A stretch of 64,000 bases of DNA from Acidobacteriota bacterium (GCA_021791875.1 JAJYVU010000001.1:225080-289079), one strand, 5' to 3'. Counted from the first letter of the stretch, positions 27,498 through 35,994 are shown. The notes: generated from the sequence alone by a model not told the origin. Made by a program: numbers and translations.

Positions 27498-28823
27498 TCA
27501 GCTCGGGATGTCAGTCGTTTCGCCGTTGACCAGCAGAGTGAGGCCGCGGACACCAGCGACTCTGACGTGGGCGCCGGCGGGGATGGGCTGGGTGGATTCT
27601 GCAAACCAGAGCTCGCCGCGGATGAGGATCTGGCCGCGGGGAGCGATCGTTTCCTGAGCGATGCCGATGGAGCCGATCATGGCGTTGGGTCCGGTGATGG
27701 CTTTGTTTCGTCGGGCTTTCCATGCGGCGCGGACGAGAACCGAAGTGATGAGCCCGAAGGCGATGCCCGTCGAGGCCGCGGTGGCGAACTGGACGCGGAG
27801 CTGGGGGATGGGTCCGTTGACGAGCGTGAGCAGGCCTATTACGAGGAGGATGGTGCCGGCTCCGGCAAGGAGGCCGTGGCTGGGGAAGAAGGTCTCCAGC
27901 AGGATGAGGACGAGCGCACCGATGATGAGCAGCCAGGAGGTGGCACGAACCGGCAGCATGTTGATAGCAAAGAGGGCGACGACGACCATGAGCGTACCAA
28001 GGGCTCCGGGGACGATGGTGCCGGGGATGTGGAACTCGAGATAGATGAGCAGAGCGCCCACGATGAGGATGAGGATCGCGAAGTTGGGGTTCATGAGGCG
28101 GTCCATGATGTTTTCGCGGAGGGTGGGCTCGATGTTGATGAACTGCGCATCCGCAGTGTGTAGGACCTGTTTTGTGCCGTTGAAGCGGGTGATGGTTTGC
28201 CCGTTGAGATCGTTCATGAGGGTTTGGGCGTTGGGCGCGATGAGGTCGATGAGATGGAGCTTGAGGGCCTCCTGCGGGGTATAGGACTTGGATTGCTGGA
28301 CGGCCTGCTGGGCAGCCTGCACGTTGCGTCCACGCGGGGAGACATAGGAGCGCAGGAAGGCGAGCGCATCGTTGAGGATCTTCTGCCCCATGATTTTTCC
28401 GACGCGTGCGCCTTCGACGACAGGATGGGCCGCGCCGGTATTGGTGCCGGGCGCCATGGCGGCGACGTCAGCGGATTCGAGAAGGAAAAAGCCGGCCGAG
28501 GCGGCGCGGCTACCGGAGGGTGTGACGTAGATGATGACGGGGACACTGCTCTGAAGAATGTCGTGCACCATGGAGCGGGTGGAGTCGAGGAGGCCCCCGG
28601 GGGTGTTGATTTCGATGAGCAGGGCAGCGGCATGGTGCTGGTTGGCTACGTCGATACCGCGGGCGATGTAAGCCTGGCTGACTGGCTGGATGGTGTCATC
28701 GAGATGGAGGACGTAGACTTGCGGTGCGGACGCCCGTGCGGCGGGTAAGAGCACGAGCAGGACAACAGAAAAGAGTGCAAAGAACAACCAGGTGCGATTT
28801 TTGCGGATCGTGAGGGCTTTCAT
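27498..28823 (-). CDS. NfeD-family membrane serine protease (STOPP type)
   Basis: A 441-residue long-form NfeD. Signal or anchor helix at about 12-32, then a ClpP/SppA-like serine protease domain: INTPGGLLDSTRSMVHDIL, then SGSRAASAGFFLLESADVAA with the likely nucleophile Ser in AASAG. Several membrane helices follow at about 240-350, and a C-terminal OB-fold NfeD domain ends it (GSIGIAQETIAPRGQILIRG). Archaeal relatives cleave the C-terminal region of slipin, the product of the next gene. Its ATG overlaps the stop of the TPR gene (ATGA), so translation is coupled. Confidence 0.93.
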   Translation of the reverse strand: MKALTIRKNRTWLFFALFSVVLLVLLPAARASAPQVYVLHLDDTIQPVSQAYIARGIDVANQHHAAALLIEINTPGGLLDSTRSMVHDILQSSVPVIIYVTPSGSRAASAGFFLLESADVAAMAPGTNTGAAHPVVEGARVGKIMGQKILNDALAFLRSYVSPRGRNVQAAQQAVQQSKSYTPQEALKLHLIDLIAPNAQTLMNDLNGQTITRFNGTKQVLHTADAQFINIEPTLRENIMDRLMNPNFAILILIVGALLIYLEFHIPGTIVPGALGTLMVVVALFAINMLPVRATSWLLIIGALVLILLETFFPSHGLLAGAGTILLVIGLLTLVNGPIPQLRVQFATAASTGIAFGLITSVLVRAAWKARRNKAITGPNAMIGSIGIAQETIAPRGQILIRGELWFAESTQPIPAGAHVRVAGVRGLTLLVNGETTDIPS

Positions 28824-30460
28824 GGCGCATTGGCTCCGGATGAGTCGATCTTCTGGCGGAGGCTGAGAGCGGCAGCGTTCTGTGGGTCGAGCTGGAGCGC
28901 GTCTTTGACTTCAGTGGCAGCCTGGATGGTTTGTTTGGCGGCGAAGTCAAGCTGGGCGAGGACCAGATAGGCTTCGGCGTTGGGTTTGATGGCGAGAGAT
29001 GCACTGGCTTCCTTGCGCGCGGACTTGTCATCGCCGCTGCGCAGGCGGACAACAGCGAGGCCTGCATAAGCCATGGAAGACCGGGCATCCGCATTTAGGG
29101 CGGCATGGTATTCGCGTTCCGCCTCAAGGATGAGGCCGCGATGAAGGAAGAGGTTGCCCTGTTTCACGAGAGCCTTGGCGCGCTGCTGCGGCGGCAGTGA
29201 GGCGATGCGCATTTCTTCCACCTGTTCGAGTTCGAAGGCGGCCTGGCGGACGCTGGCGCCGTTGTAAGAGCGTTCGATGCGCTCGAGCGGGGTATCCATG
29301 TCGGTGATGGCCTTGCCGGGGTCAGGATTTGGCGGAGGGGGATTCTTGAGCTGAGCGAGGAAGCTTTGTGCTTCAGCGTCTTTGGGCGCGAGCTTCAGTT
29401 CTTCCTGGAGTTCTGCGATGGCTCCCAGGACGTCATGCTGACGGTCGAGGGTGACGGCGAGGTTGAAATAGTAAGTGGGATTCTTGGGGTCAGCGGCGAT
29501 GGCGCGCTTGAAAAAATCGGCGGCGGGTTTGCCCCGGCGGCTGGCGGCGACGCCTTCATTGTTGAGGACTTCAGGCATGGGCAGTTGTTCGGCGACGAAG
29601 GCGAAGGCATTTTCAGCTTCGAGGTAGTTGCCAGTGTAGAAGAAGGCGAGGCCGCGATAGAAGTCGGCTTCCGCAGCGCGGGGGTAGTTGCGGGGTAGAT
29701 GGCCGAGGGTGGAGGCGCAGAGGTTGTAGTCCTCATCCGCGAAGTAGGCGAGGCCGAGTTCGGTCCATGCCGGGAAGAAGTTGGGGTCGAGGCGGATGGC
29801 GACCTTGAGGTGATCAATGCGACTGGCGAGGGTCGGCGCGATGAGTCCGCGGATGTAGTTCTCATAGGCGCCGGGCGGGACGCTGCCGTCAGCGGCGCGG
29901 AAGGTCTGCTCGGCGACCTGAAAGTGTGGATCCATTTTGGTCACGACTGCCCAGGCGAGGTCGTTGATGGTGTCGAGCATGCTGGAGAGGTTGGACTGCA
30001 CCTCAATCGGCTGGCTGAGGGTGAGTGCCGCCATATCGAGGATCTGGGCTTCGGCGGTGAGGCGTTTTCCCTTGACGGTGTAGGAGCCGACGATGACGTA
30101 GTCGGCGTCGAGGAGCTGGGCAATCTTGATGGTCATCGCACGCGAGGGAACAAAGTTCGTGGGAAGACCGAGATGGTTGAAGGCATACATACGGTCGCGG
30201 CGGCCGAGGGGCAGAAAATCCGCGCCAGAGAGGCGGCGGCCGAAGATGTCAGGGAATGCGTCGCCGATCCAGTCGAGACTGGCGTTGCCGCTGTTGTTTT
30301 GAAAGGGCATGAGCAGGACAAGCCGGCCGTGGATGGGGGTCATGCCCTTGGTGGGAGATGGGCGGACAGAATTCTGGACTGCATCCTGTGCCAGAGCGGA
30401 GAAGACAGAAAGGGTCAGGCACAGGGCAAGCAGAGGCAGGAGGGACTTTTTCAGGCTCAC
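28820..30460 (-). CDS. TPR-repeat protein with FlgO/TolB-like N-terminal domain, exported
   Basis: 546 residues with a signal peptide (SLLPLLALCLTLSVFSALA). Residues of about 45-185 resemble the nucleotide-independent TolB/FlgO-type module (LVLLMPFQNNSGNASLDWIG, LLDADYVIVGSYTVKGKRLT). The remainder is TPR repeats in two blocks, about 195-350 (HLKVAIRLDPNFFPAWTELG, FFKRAIAADPKNPTYYFNLA) and 420-540. It is probably a periplasmic scaffold. Its place between a GT39 glycosyltransferase and an NfeD-slipin pair is unusual. It overlaps nfeD by 4 nt and begins 10 nt after the GT39 stop. Confidence 0.85.
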   Translation of the reverse strand: MSLKKSLLPLLALCLTLSVFSALAQDAVQNSVRPSPTKGMTPIHGRLVLLMPFQNNSGNASLDWIGDAFPDIFGRRLSGADFLPLGRRDRMYAFNHLGLPTNFVPSRAMTIKIAQLLDADYVIVGSYTVKGKRLTAEAQILDMAALTLSQPIEVQSNLSSMLDTINDLAWAVVTKMDPHFQVAEQTFRAADGSVPPGAYENYIRGLIAPTLASRIDHLKVAIRLDPNFFPAWTELGLAYFADEDYNLCASTLGHLPRNYPRAAEADFYRGLAFFYTGNYLEAENAFAFVAEQLPMPEVLNNEGVAASRRGKPAADFFKRAIAADPKNPTYYFNLAVTLDRQHDVLGAIAELQEELKLAPKDAEAQSFLAQLKNPPPPNPDPGKAITDMDTPLERIERSYNGASVRQAAFELEQVEEMRIASLPPQQRAKALVKQGNLFLHRGLILEAEREYHAALNADARSSMAYAGLAVVRLRSGDDKSARKEASASLAIKPNAEAYLVLAQLDFAAKQTIQAATEVKDALQLDPQNAAALSLRQKIDSSGANAP

Positions 30461-30470
30461 GACAGCTTGA

Positions 30471-32084
30471 TTATAGAGAGCCTGCGGGTTTTGGGGCGCT
30501 GATTTTGGCCGGCTGCGCGGGGGCGAATCTCAAAATTGCGATCCACTCTCCGTTCTGGTGCGCGTGCCAGATGACTTTGCCGCCGAGCTCCGTGGCGATA
30601 GTGCGGGGCAGGAGGTCGCGGTGGAAGTCGAAGTAGCGTTTGTTGATGTTGGTATTCCACGGGCCGAGATTGAGGAGAAGGTGGGGCGGGTCGTACTTGG
30701 TGGAAAAGACGAGCGCGAGGTTGTAGCGGCCTGAGTCGGCGAGTGCGCGGGAGATCTGCGCGGCGTCAAAGTCGCGGATTCGGACAACGGAGAGCGGATG
30801 CGCGACGTAGCCAAGCATTGGCTTGGTGAGCTCGTCGGATGCCGGCCAGGCGGTAAGGATGGTGGCATGGGGGTCGTGCTGCTGGATCTGACGGATGGCA
30901 GCCTGCTGGAGGTGGATAAAGGCGACGTATTCGAGGTTATCTTCCGGCGCGAATTGATAGGGCGGATTGATAAAGAGACCAGCCACGAAGGCCATTAGGG
31001 AGAAGATCACGGCATATTTCCACGCGGGCAGGCGGCGCCAGAGGGTGTTGACACAAAGGAGCAAAACGAGGGGATAAACGGGCAGGAGGTAGCGCGTGAG
31101 CAGTGCTCCGCCGAAGATGGCGAAGAAGACGAGATTGGCGATGATGGTGACGTAAAAGTATGCCTGATTTTTCCATTCGATGGGCTCGCGCCAGGAGCCA
31201 TTTGCCTCGCGCAGGGGCGGCAGGAGCAGAACGGCCATGGTGAGGATGAAAGGTACGAAGAGGTTCATGTGCAGTGTGACCTGCAGCGTGCGGTGAAACA
31301 GCGCGATGGCGAAGCGGGTGGGAATAAGCGTGCTGGTGGCGTTGTATTTGAAGTATTGCGGGTTGCCGAAGATGAAGCCTGTGCGTGAGTAATACCAGGC
31401 GTACCAGGCGACCAAAGGGATTATGGGCAGAAGCAGGGGGAATCCGCGGCGGGCGTGAGGGCGCCAGGAACTCATGCCGCGATGGCGCTGCCACCATGCC
31501 TGCAGAAGCTCCCAAGTGGCGAGAGCGGCGGGCGTGGCAATGGAAGTCTCTTTGGCGAGGGCTGCAATGGAGAAGCAGAGGATCGAGGCCCAGAGGCGAT
31601 CTTGGACGAGGAAGACGAGCGCCCAGAGTGTGGCGGGCGCGGCGAACATGTCAGCGTGCGCGAGCGAGCTCTGCGCAAAGAAGACGGGATAGAGTGCCGT
31701 GAGCGCAACCGTGCCGGCCGCGACGGAAAGGCGGCAGCCAGCCGCGCGCGCGAGCCGCCAGACGGCGATGAGCGCGGTTGCGCTGATGAGGCACATCAGC
31801 GAGCGGGTGACGAAGATGTGGTAGCCGAAGAGGTTCCAGAATGCGGCGAGCAAGATGGAAGGGATCGGCGGGTGTGCATTGCTGAGGGTGGAATAGGGAA
31901 TGAGGGTGCCGGAGCGGAAGAAATCATAGGCCGAGGGGATGTAGTATCCAGCCTCGTCCCAGTAGTAGGGCAGGTGCAGCAGCGGATAATGCAGCAGCCA
32001 CACGACTGCCCATGCTCCTGTGAGGATGAGAAGTGCTCGAAGGGCCCGGCGGCTGAGAGCGGCCGCATGTGCGGATGTTTTCAC
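30471..32084 (-). CDS. GT39-family (PMT/ArnT-like) membrane glycosyltransferase
   Basis: A 537-residue polytopic membrane protein with about 10-12 helices. The first periplasmic loop after helix 1 carries YYWDEAGYYIPSAYDFF, matching the acidic lipid-sugar site of PMT/ArnT enzymes, followed by NAHPPIPSILLAAFWNLFG. Such enzymes use polyprenyl-phosphate sugars to modify proteins or lipids outside the membrane. A soluble C-terminal domain follows the last helix. It starts at ATG 32084, 3 nt after the DUF3467 stop. The acceptor is unknown. Confidence 0.88.
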   Translation of the reverse strand: MKTSAHAAALSRRALRALLILTGAWAVVWLLHYPLLHLPYYWDEAGYYIPSAYDFFRSGTLIPYSTLSNAHPPIPSILLAAFWNLFGYHIFVTRSLMCLISATALIAVWRLARAAGCRLSVAAGTVALTALYPVFFAQSSLAHADMFAAPATLWALVFLVQDRLWASILCFSIAALAKETSIATPAALATWELLQAWWQRHRGMSSWRPHARRGFPLLLPIIPLVAWYAWYYSRTGFIFGNPQYFKYNATSTLIPTRFAIALFHRTLQVTLHMNLFVPFILTMAVLLLPPLREANGSWREPIEWKNQAYFYVTIIANLVFFAIFGGALLTRYLLPVYPLVLLLCVNTLWRRLPAWKYAVIFSLMAFVAGLFINPPYQFAPEDNLEYVAFIHLQQAAIRQIQQHDPHATILTAWPASDELTKPMLGYVAHPLSVVRIRDFDAAQISRALADSGRYNLALVFSTKYDPPHLLLNLGPWNTNINKRYFDFHRDLLPRTIATELGGKVIWHAHQNGEWIAILRFAPAQPAKISAPKPAGSL

Positions 32085-32087
32085 GGG

Positions 32088-32387
32088 TTAGTGGATCGGT
32101 CCTGCACCGGGAATTGCGTGCGGTTCGATGGAGATTTTCCCAAAAGTCTGCTCGTAGCTGGCGAGGTTCTGCCCGAGGATGTTCCAGAGAGCCTTGGCCT
32201 GCTGCGGGCTGAGATAGATGCCCTGCGTGACTTTGAAGTCGACGCGGTCGGGAGAATCCTGCTGCGCGATACCGAAGGCGAGGTAGAAGTCCCAGATGCT
32301 GACGCGAATCTGGACGCTGTTGGCATAACCCTCGCGGTAATCGGGCGACTGGGTAACGTTGAGATCGGGCTGTTGAGGAATGCTCAT
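32088..32387 (-). CDS. DUF3467 family protein
   Basis: A 99-residue small protein matching DUF3467: YANSVQIRVSIWDFYLAFG, then VTQGIYLSPQQAKALWNILG, a pattern shared with phage-like and bacterial proteins of unknown role. No signal peptide or membrane segment. First gene of the six-gene minus-strand run, 60 bp downstream of tRNA-Leu. Confidence 0.85.
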   Translation of the reverse strand: MSIPQQPDLNVTQSPDYREGYANSVQIRVSIWDFYLAFGIAQQDSPDRVDFKVTQGIYLSPQQAKALWNILGQNLASYEQTFGKISIEPHAIPGAGPIH

Positions 32388-32447
32388 GATGCTCCAAGGT
32401 TATAAGAGGAGCAATGAACGCAGGCAAGTGTTATAACAAACAAATTT

Positions 32448-32532
32448 TGGTGCGGAAGGGGGGACTTGAACCCCCATGGGTTTCCCCGCCAGATCCTAAG
32501 TCTGGTGCGTCTGCCAATTTCGCCACTTCCGC
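32448..32532 (-). tRNA. tRNA-Leu (anticodon TAG)
   Basis: The minus strand folds as a class II tRNA: acceptor GCGGAAG/CTTCCGC, anticodon stem CCAGA/TCTGG with loop CTTAGGA (TAG), long variable arm CGGGGAAACCC, and T loop TTCAAGT. The CCA is encoded (32448-32450). Confidence 0.96.
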
Positions 32533-32941
32533 GACTGCGCCAGGGCCGCTGTGGTCTGGGGAAAAAGCGGCTTGGCAGGAGAGTGATCCGTTGAGCTAAG
32601 TCTAATGGTGGGCATGGATCAGCGCAATGCAGAAAGCTCGCGCTGGCATTGGCGAGGTGGTTTCGCCATTAGCCTCTATTGGGGGATTCGGGATGATGAA
32701 TGTGTTCTCAGGTAGGTTCGAGTGCAGAGCGCATTGTGGGAAGAAGCTTGGGTGATTCCGAAATCTGGGGTTGTCGCGACAAGGGTGACCGTGTCTGTAG
32801 AAGCCCAGGCGGGCTGGAGCCAAGGGCAACGGGACCGCGGCGGAATGAAAAGGAAGAAATACGTGTGCGAAGAAGGCTTGCGGTGCGACCGGGCTCATGT
32901 TACTTTTTGATTATTCAAGTTTGCTCTCATGAGCGAGCCTG
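32533..32941. other. Gap between tRNA-Leu and the SAM riboswitch
   Basis: About 400 bp without a credible gene; several short open frames exist but none has protein-like composition or a Shine-Dalgarno. The distal part (about 32900-32935, TTTTTGATTATTCAAGTTTG) is AT-rich and probably includes the promoter of the riboswitch-thrC transcript. Confidence 0.5.
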
Positions 32942-33054
32942 AATTTCATGAAGAGTGGCTGAGGGACGGGCCCTGTGACGCCACGACAACCGGCTCGAGC
33001 AATTCGAGAAGCGGTGTCAACTCTCTCCCGCCAAACAGCGGGGAACATGAGATT
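32942..33054 (+). promoter_or_regulatory. SAM-I (S-box) riboswitch
   Basis: S-box core elements occur in order. The P1 arms are AATTTCATG (32942-32950) and CATGAGATT (33046-33054), nine pairs with one G-U. Next come GAAGAG, then GAGGGACGGGCCC (32961-32973) and GACAACC (32985-32991). The P3 hairpin is CTCGA/TCGAG (32994-33008). GCGGTGTCAA follows at 33011. The P4 hairpin is CCCGC/GCGGG (33027-33042). It lies about 140 nt before a threonine-synthase-family gene. SAM binding normally turns such genes off. Confidence 0.9.
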
Positions 33055-33171
33055 CGGGGGTGCAGGCAGGATCGCATCTCGCTGAATTCCAGGAAGTGAA
33101 GTAGCCGCAAGACTGATTCAGTTGCCCTAGCGTACGCGTCACTGAGCCCGTGATGTATTTTCTCTGAGCCT

Positions 33172-33191
33172 CTCATCAGGACGATGAGGAG
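33172..33191 (+). promoter_or_regulatory. Hairpin overlapping the thrC ribosome binding site
   Basis: CTCATC (33172-33177) pairs with GATGAG (33183-33188) around a 5-nt loop. The distal arm overlaps the Shine-Dalgarno GAGGAG (33186-33191), which sits 4 nt before ATG 33196. This could be the translational expression platform of the riboswitch. The coupling to the aptamer is inferred. Confidence 0.45.
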
Positions 33192-33195
33192 CCCT

Positions 33196-34467
33196 ATGGC
33201 TGACAGTTACGAGCTTCGCTGTACGGAGTGCGGCCGCAAGTTTGAAAATGCGCCGCTGTCGATTTGCGACGAGTGTTTTTCGCCGCTCGAGGTGTTCTGC
33301 GATCTGGATGAAGCGCGGAAGGACTTCACGCGCGAGAAGATTGCGGCTGGCCCGACGAGCATGTGGCGCTACAAGGCGCTGCTGCCGGTATCTCGGGAGT
33401 TTGAACCGGTGACTCCAGCGGGATGGACGCCGCTGCTGAAGGCTCCCCGGCTGGGCAAGCGGATCGGCGCGAATAATCTTTACATCAAGAACGACGCGGT
33501 TTGCCTGCCGACGCTGAGCTTCAAGGATCGCGTGGTGGCGATTGCGCTGGCGAGCGCAAAGGAGTTCGGGTTCGACACGGTGGGGTGCTCGTCGACAGGC
33601 AACCTGGCAAACGCAGTAGCGGCGCAGGCAGCGCGGATGGGCTTTAAGACCTTTATCCTGGTGCCGGCAGATCTGGAGCCCGCGAAGATTTTAAACACTC
33701 AGGTGTACGGCGCGAATCTGGTGCGGATCGATGGGAACTACGACCATGTGAACCGGCTGTGCTCGCAGATTGCGGACCGCTATCGATGGGGATTTGTGAA
33801 TGTGAATCTGCGGCCGTACTACGCCGAAGGCTCGAAGACAGTGGGTTACGAGATTGCCGAACAGCTTGGCTGGCGGCTGCCCGACAACGTAGTGGTGCCG
33901 ATGGCTGGAGGGTCGCTGATCCGGAAGATTCGCAAGGCGTTTCAGGAACTGGTGACGCTGGGGCTAGTAGAGGACAAGCCGGTGAAGTTTTTTGGGGCGC
34001 AGGCGACGGGCTGCTCGCCGATTTCGACGGCGGTGAAGGCCGGGCGGACGGAAATAGAGCCGCAGCGGCCGCAGACGATTGCGCGCTCGCTGGCGATCGG
34101 GAACCCGGCGGATGGGCGCTATGCGGCGAAGATGATTCAGGAAACGGGCGGCTGGGCCGAGGATGTGTCTGATGTGGAGCTTGTGTCGGCGATTCAGGAA
34201 CTGGCCGAGACGGAAGGCGTGTTTACCGAAACAGCCGGAGGCGTAACGACGGCAGTGACGGCGCGGCTATATGCGCACGGGCGAATTCGTCCTGACGAAT
34301 TGACGGTGAGCTGCATTACCGGTAATGGCCTGAAGACGACGGATGCGCTGCAGGGAGCGTACACGCTGGAGCAGCCAGTACGGCCGCGGCTGGCGGATTT
34401 TGAAGCGTACGTGGAAGAAAAGAAACTCCAGCATGAGCTGGTACTGGAAGGAAGCTATGTCAGTTAG
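33196..34467 (+). CDS. thrC: Threonine synthase-family PLP enzyme under SAM riboswitch control
   Basis: A 423-residue fold-type II PLP enzyme. The N-terminal zinc ribbon has Cys9, Cys12, Cys24 and Cys27. The cofactor lysine is Lys110 in PTLSFKDR. The phosphate-binding and PLP-ring segments are SSTGNLANAVAAQA and VPMAGGSLIRKIR. The family converts O-phosphohomoserine to threonine. Control by a SAM-I riboswitch, and an 11-bp overlap with a MoaD-like sulfur-carrier gene, are unexpected for plain threonine synthesis and raise the possibility of a sulfur-related reaction on phosphohomoserine. The start is ATG 33196 with GAGGAG 4 nt upstream; an ATG 12 nt earlier is inside the Shine-Dalgarno hairpin. 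Confidence 0.9.
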   Translation: MADSYELRCTECGRKFENAPLSICDECFSPLEVFCDLDEARKDFTREKIAAGPTSMWRYKALLPVSREFEPVTPAGWTPLLKAPRLGKRIGANNLYIKNDAVCLPTLSFKDRVVAIALASAKEFGFDTVGCSSTGNLANAVAAQAARMGFKTFILVPADLEPAKILNTQVYGANLVRIDGNYDHVNRLCSQIADRYRWGFVNVNLRPYYAEGSKTVGYEIAEQLGWRLPDNVVVPMAGGSLIRKIRKAFQELVTLGLVEDKPVKFFGAQATGCSPISTAVKAGRTEIEPQRPQTIARSLAIGNPADGRYAAKMIQETGGWAEDVSDVELVSAIQELAETEGVFTETAGGVTTAVTARLYAHGRIRPDELTVSCITGNGLKTTDALQGAYTLEQPVRPRLADFEAYVEEKKLQHELVLEGSYVS

Positions 34468-34738
34468 AGTCTTGTTGCCCAACGCATTTCAGAAGCACAC
34501 GAATGGGACGAAGGAGATTCAGTCTTCGGCCGAGAACCTGCCCGCGCTGATCACGGAGATTGAGACGACGTTTCCGGCGCTGAGCAAGCACCTGCGCGAT
34601 GAGAACGGCGAGGTGCGCCGCTTCATCAATTTTTACGTGAACGAGGAGGACATTCGCTTTCTCGGCAACGAGAAATATGTTTTTCAAGATGGGGATGAGG
34701 TGCTGGTGATTCCGTCGATTGCCGGCGGATGCGAATAG
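34457..34738 (+). CDS. MoaD/ThiS-family sulfur carrier protein with GG-Cys-Glu tail
   Basis: A 93-residue ubiquitin-fold protein: VRVLLPNAFQKHTNG at the start, FINFYVNEEDIRFLG in the middle, and DGDEVLVIPSIAGGCE at the end. Sulfur carriers are activated at a terminal Gly-Gly; here two residues (Cys92, Glu93) follow Gly90-Gly91, as in carriers that need trimming by a JAMM-type peptidase before thiocarboxylation (QbsE-like). Its ATG lies inside the thrC 3' end (11-bp overlap), so the two are translated together under the SAM riboswitch. This resembles CysO/HcyS-type carriers for cysteine or homocysteine. No adenylating enzyme or peptidase is adjacent. Confidence 0.88.
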   Translation: MSVRVLLPNAFQKHTNGTKEIQSSAENLPALITEIETTFPALSKHLRDENGEVRRFINFYVNEEDIRFLGNEKYVFQDGDEVLVIPSIAGGCE

Positions 34739-34764
34739 CTACTGAGAGAGTCACATAAACGAAT

Positions 34765-34800
34765 AAGGCGGCGTCCATTGGGGATGCCGCCCTTGTTATT
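34765..34800 (+). terminator. Terminator of the thrC-sulfur carrier operon
   Basis: AAGGCGGCGTC (34765-34775) pairs with GATGCCGCCCTT (34783-34794), followed by GTTATTT. It lies between convergent genes and may act in both directions. Confidence 0.75.
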
Positions 34801-35977
34801 TGGATTCCCGTGGGCGATTGCGGAGCTGCTCGCAGGCGCGCTCGAGGTCTTCCGCGCGCTTAGCAAAACAGAAACGGAGAATGTTGTCTCCACGGTTGCC
34901 AGTGAGGAATGCGGTACCGGCGACGGCGGCGACGCCTGTATCGGCGAGGAGTTTGCGGGCCTTGAGAGCGGCAGTCTCGCCTGGGATGGAACTGGAGTCG
35001 GCGAGAACGTAGTAGGCGCCGGCAGGAGTGCAGGGAGTGAGGGCGGCATCGGAGAGTGCGGCGCAAAGCATGTCGCGTTTGCCCTGATAGTCGGAGGCGA
35101 GTTGGAGGTAATATTCGTCGGGCAGGGCGATGAGGCCAGCTGCCGCGCCATGTTGGAAAGGTGATGGCGCGCATACATAGGTGAGGTCGTGAAAGTAGCC
35201 GATTGGGGCGATGAAGCTGGGGTTCGCGATGAGATAGCCGATGCGCCAACCGGTGATGGAGAAGGTTTTTGAGAGGCCGGAGATGGTGATAGTGCGCTCA
35301 GCCATGCCGGGAAGCGTGGCAAAACTGATGTGCTCAGCGCCGTCGTATAGGAAGTACTCGTAGATTTCGTCGGTGATGACGAGAAGATCGTGTTCGAGGA
35401 CGATGGCTGCGAGGTGTTCAAGCTCGGCGCGGGAAAAGACTTTGCCACATGGGTTGGAGGGTGTGTTGATGACGATGGCACGGGTCTTGGCGGTGATGGC
35501 GCTGCTCAGAACTTCGAAGTCGATGGCCCAATTAGGTTCTGCGAGCGGGACGATGACGGGTTGAAGGCGCTGCGCTTTGAGGGTGCTGACGTGGTAGCCG
35601 TAGAGCGGCTCAAAGAGCAAGACCTCCTCCCCGGGATTGAAGAGCGCGAGGCAGGCTGCGTAAAACGCTCCGGTGGCGCCTGAGGTGACGAGGATTTCTC
35701 TTTCGGGGTCAACGTAGATGCCGTTGTAGTGGCGGGCCTTGGCTGCGATGGCCTCGCGCAGCGTAACGATACCGTCGAGACGGGTGTATGTGTTGTAGCC
35801 TTCGTGAATGGCTGAGGCGGCGCGTTCGAGGACGGGCCCGGGAACCTCGGTGTCGCAGACGCCCTGAGCGAGATTGACACCCCGGACGCGGTCGCACTCG
35901 ACGGACATGGAGCGGATTTCTGATTGCACAATGAGGCGGGAGATTTCACTCAGGCGGGGACGGATTGCGGTATCCAT
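34796..35977 (-). CDS. Class I/II pyridoxal phosphate aminotransferase
   Basis: A 393-residue fold-type I aminotransferase. PLP Lys237 sits in SGLSKTFSITGWRIGY; NTPSNPCGK (171-179) and DEIYEYFLYDG (203-213) are the other cofactor and substrate segments. It resembles the kynurenine/methionine/aspartate aminotransferase group; the substrate is not determinable. A methionine-type substrate would fit the convergent SAM-controlled operon but is a guess. Start set at ATG 35977; the frame continues upstream, but that part reads through the remains of the acyltransferase pseudogene. No good Shine-Dalgarno is seen. Confidence 0.88.
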   Translation of the reverse strand: MDTAIRPRLSEISRLIVQSEIRSMSVECDRVRGVNLAQGVCDTEVPGPVLERAASAIHEGYNTYTRLDGIVTLREAIAAKARHYNGIYVDPEREILVTSGATGAFYAACLALFNPGEEVLLFEPLYGYHVSTLKAQRLQPVIVPLAEPNWAIDFEVLSSAITAKTRAIVINTPSNPCGKVFSRAELEHLAAIVLEHDLLVITDEIYEYFLYDGAEHISFATLPGMAERTITISGLSKTFSITGWRIGYLIANPSFIAPIGYFHDLTYVCAPSPFQHGAAAGLIALPDEYYLQLASDYQGKRDMLCAALSDAALTPCTPAGAYYVLADSSSIPGETAALKARKLLADTGVAAVAGTAFLTGNRGDNILRFCFAKRAEDLERACEQLRNRPRESK

Positions 35978-35994
35978 GCAGCATGTGTAGCACA

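Noticed and set aside
32602..32898. Short open frames in the tRNA-Leu to riboswitch gap
   Set aside because: Composition is Pro/His-rich, there is no ribosome site, and the opposite strand has similar frames.
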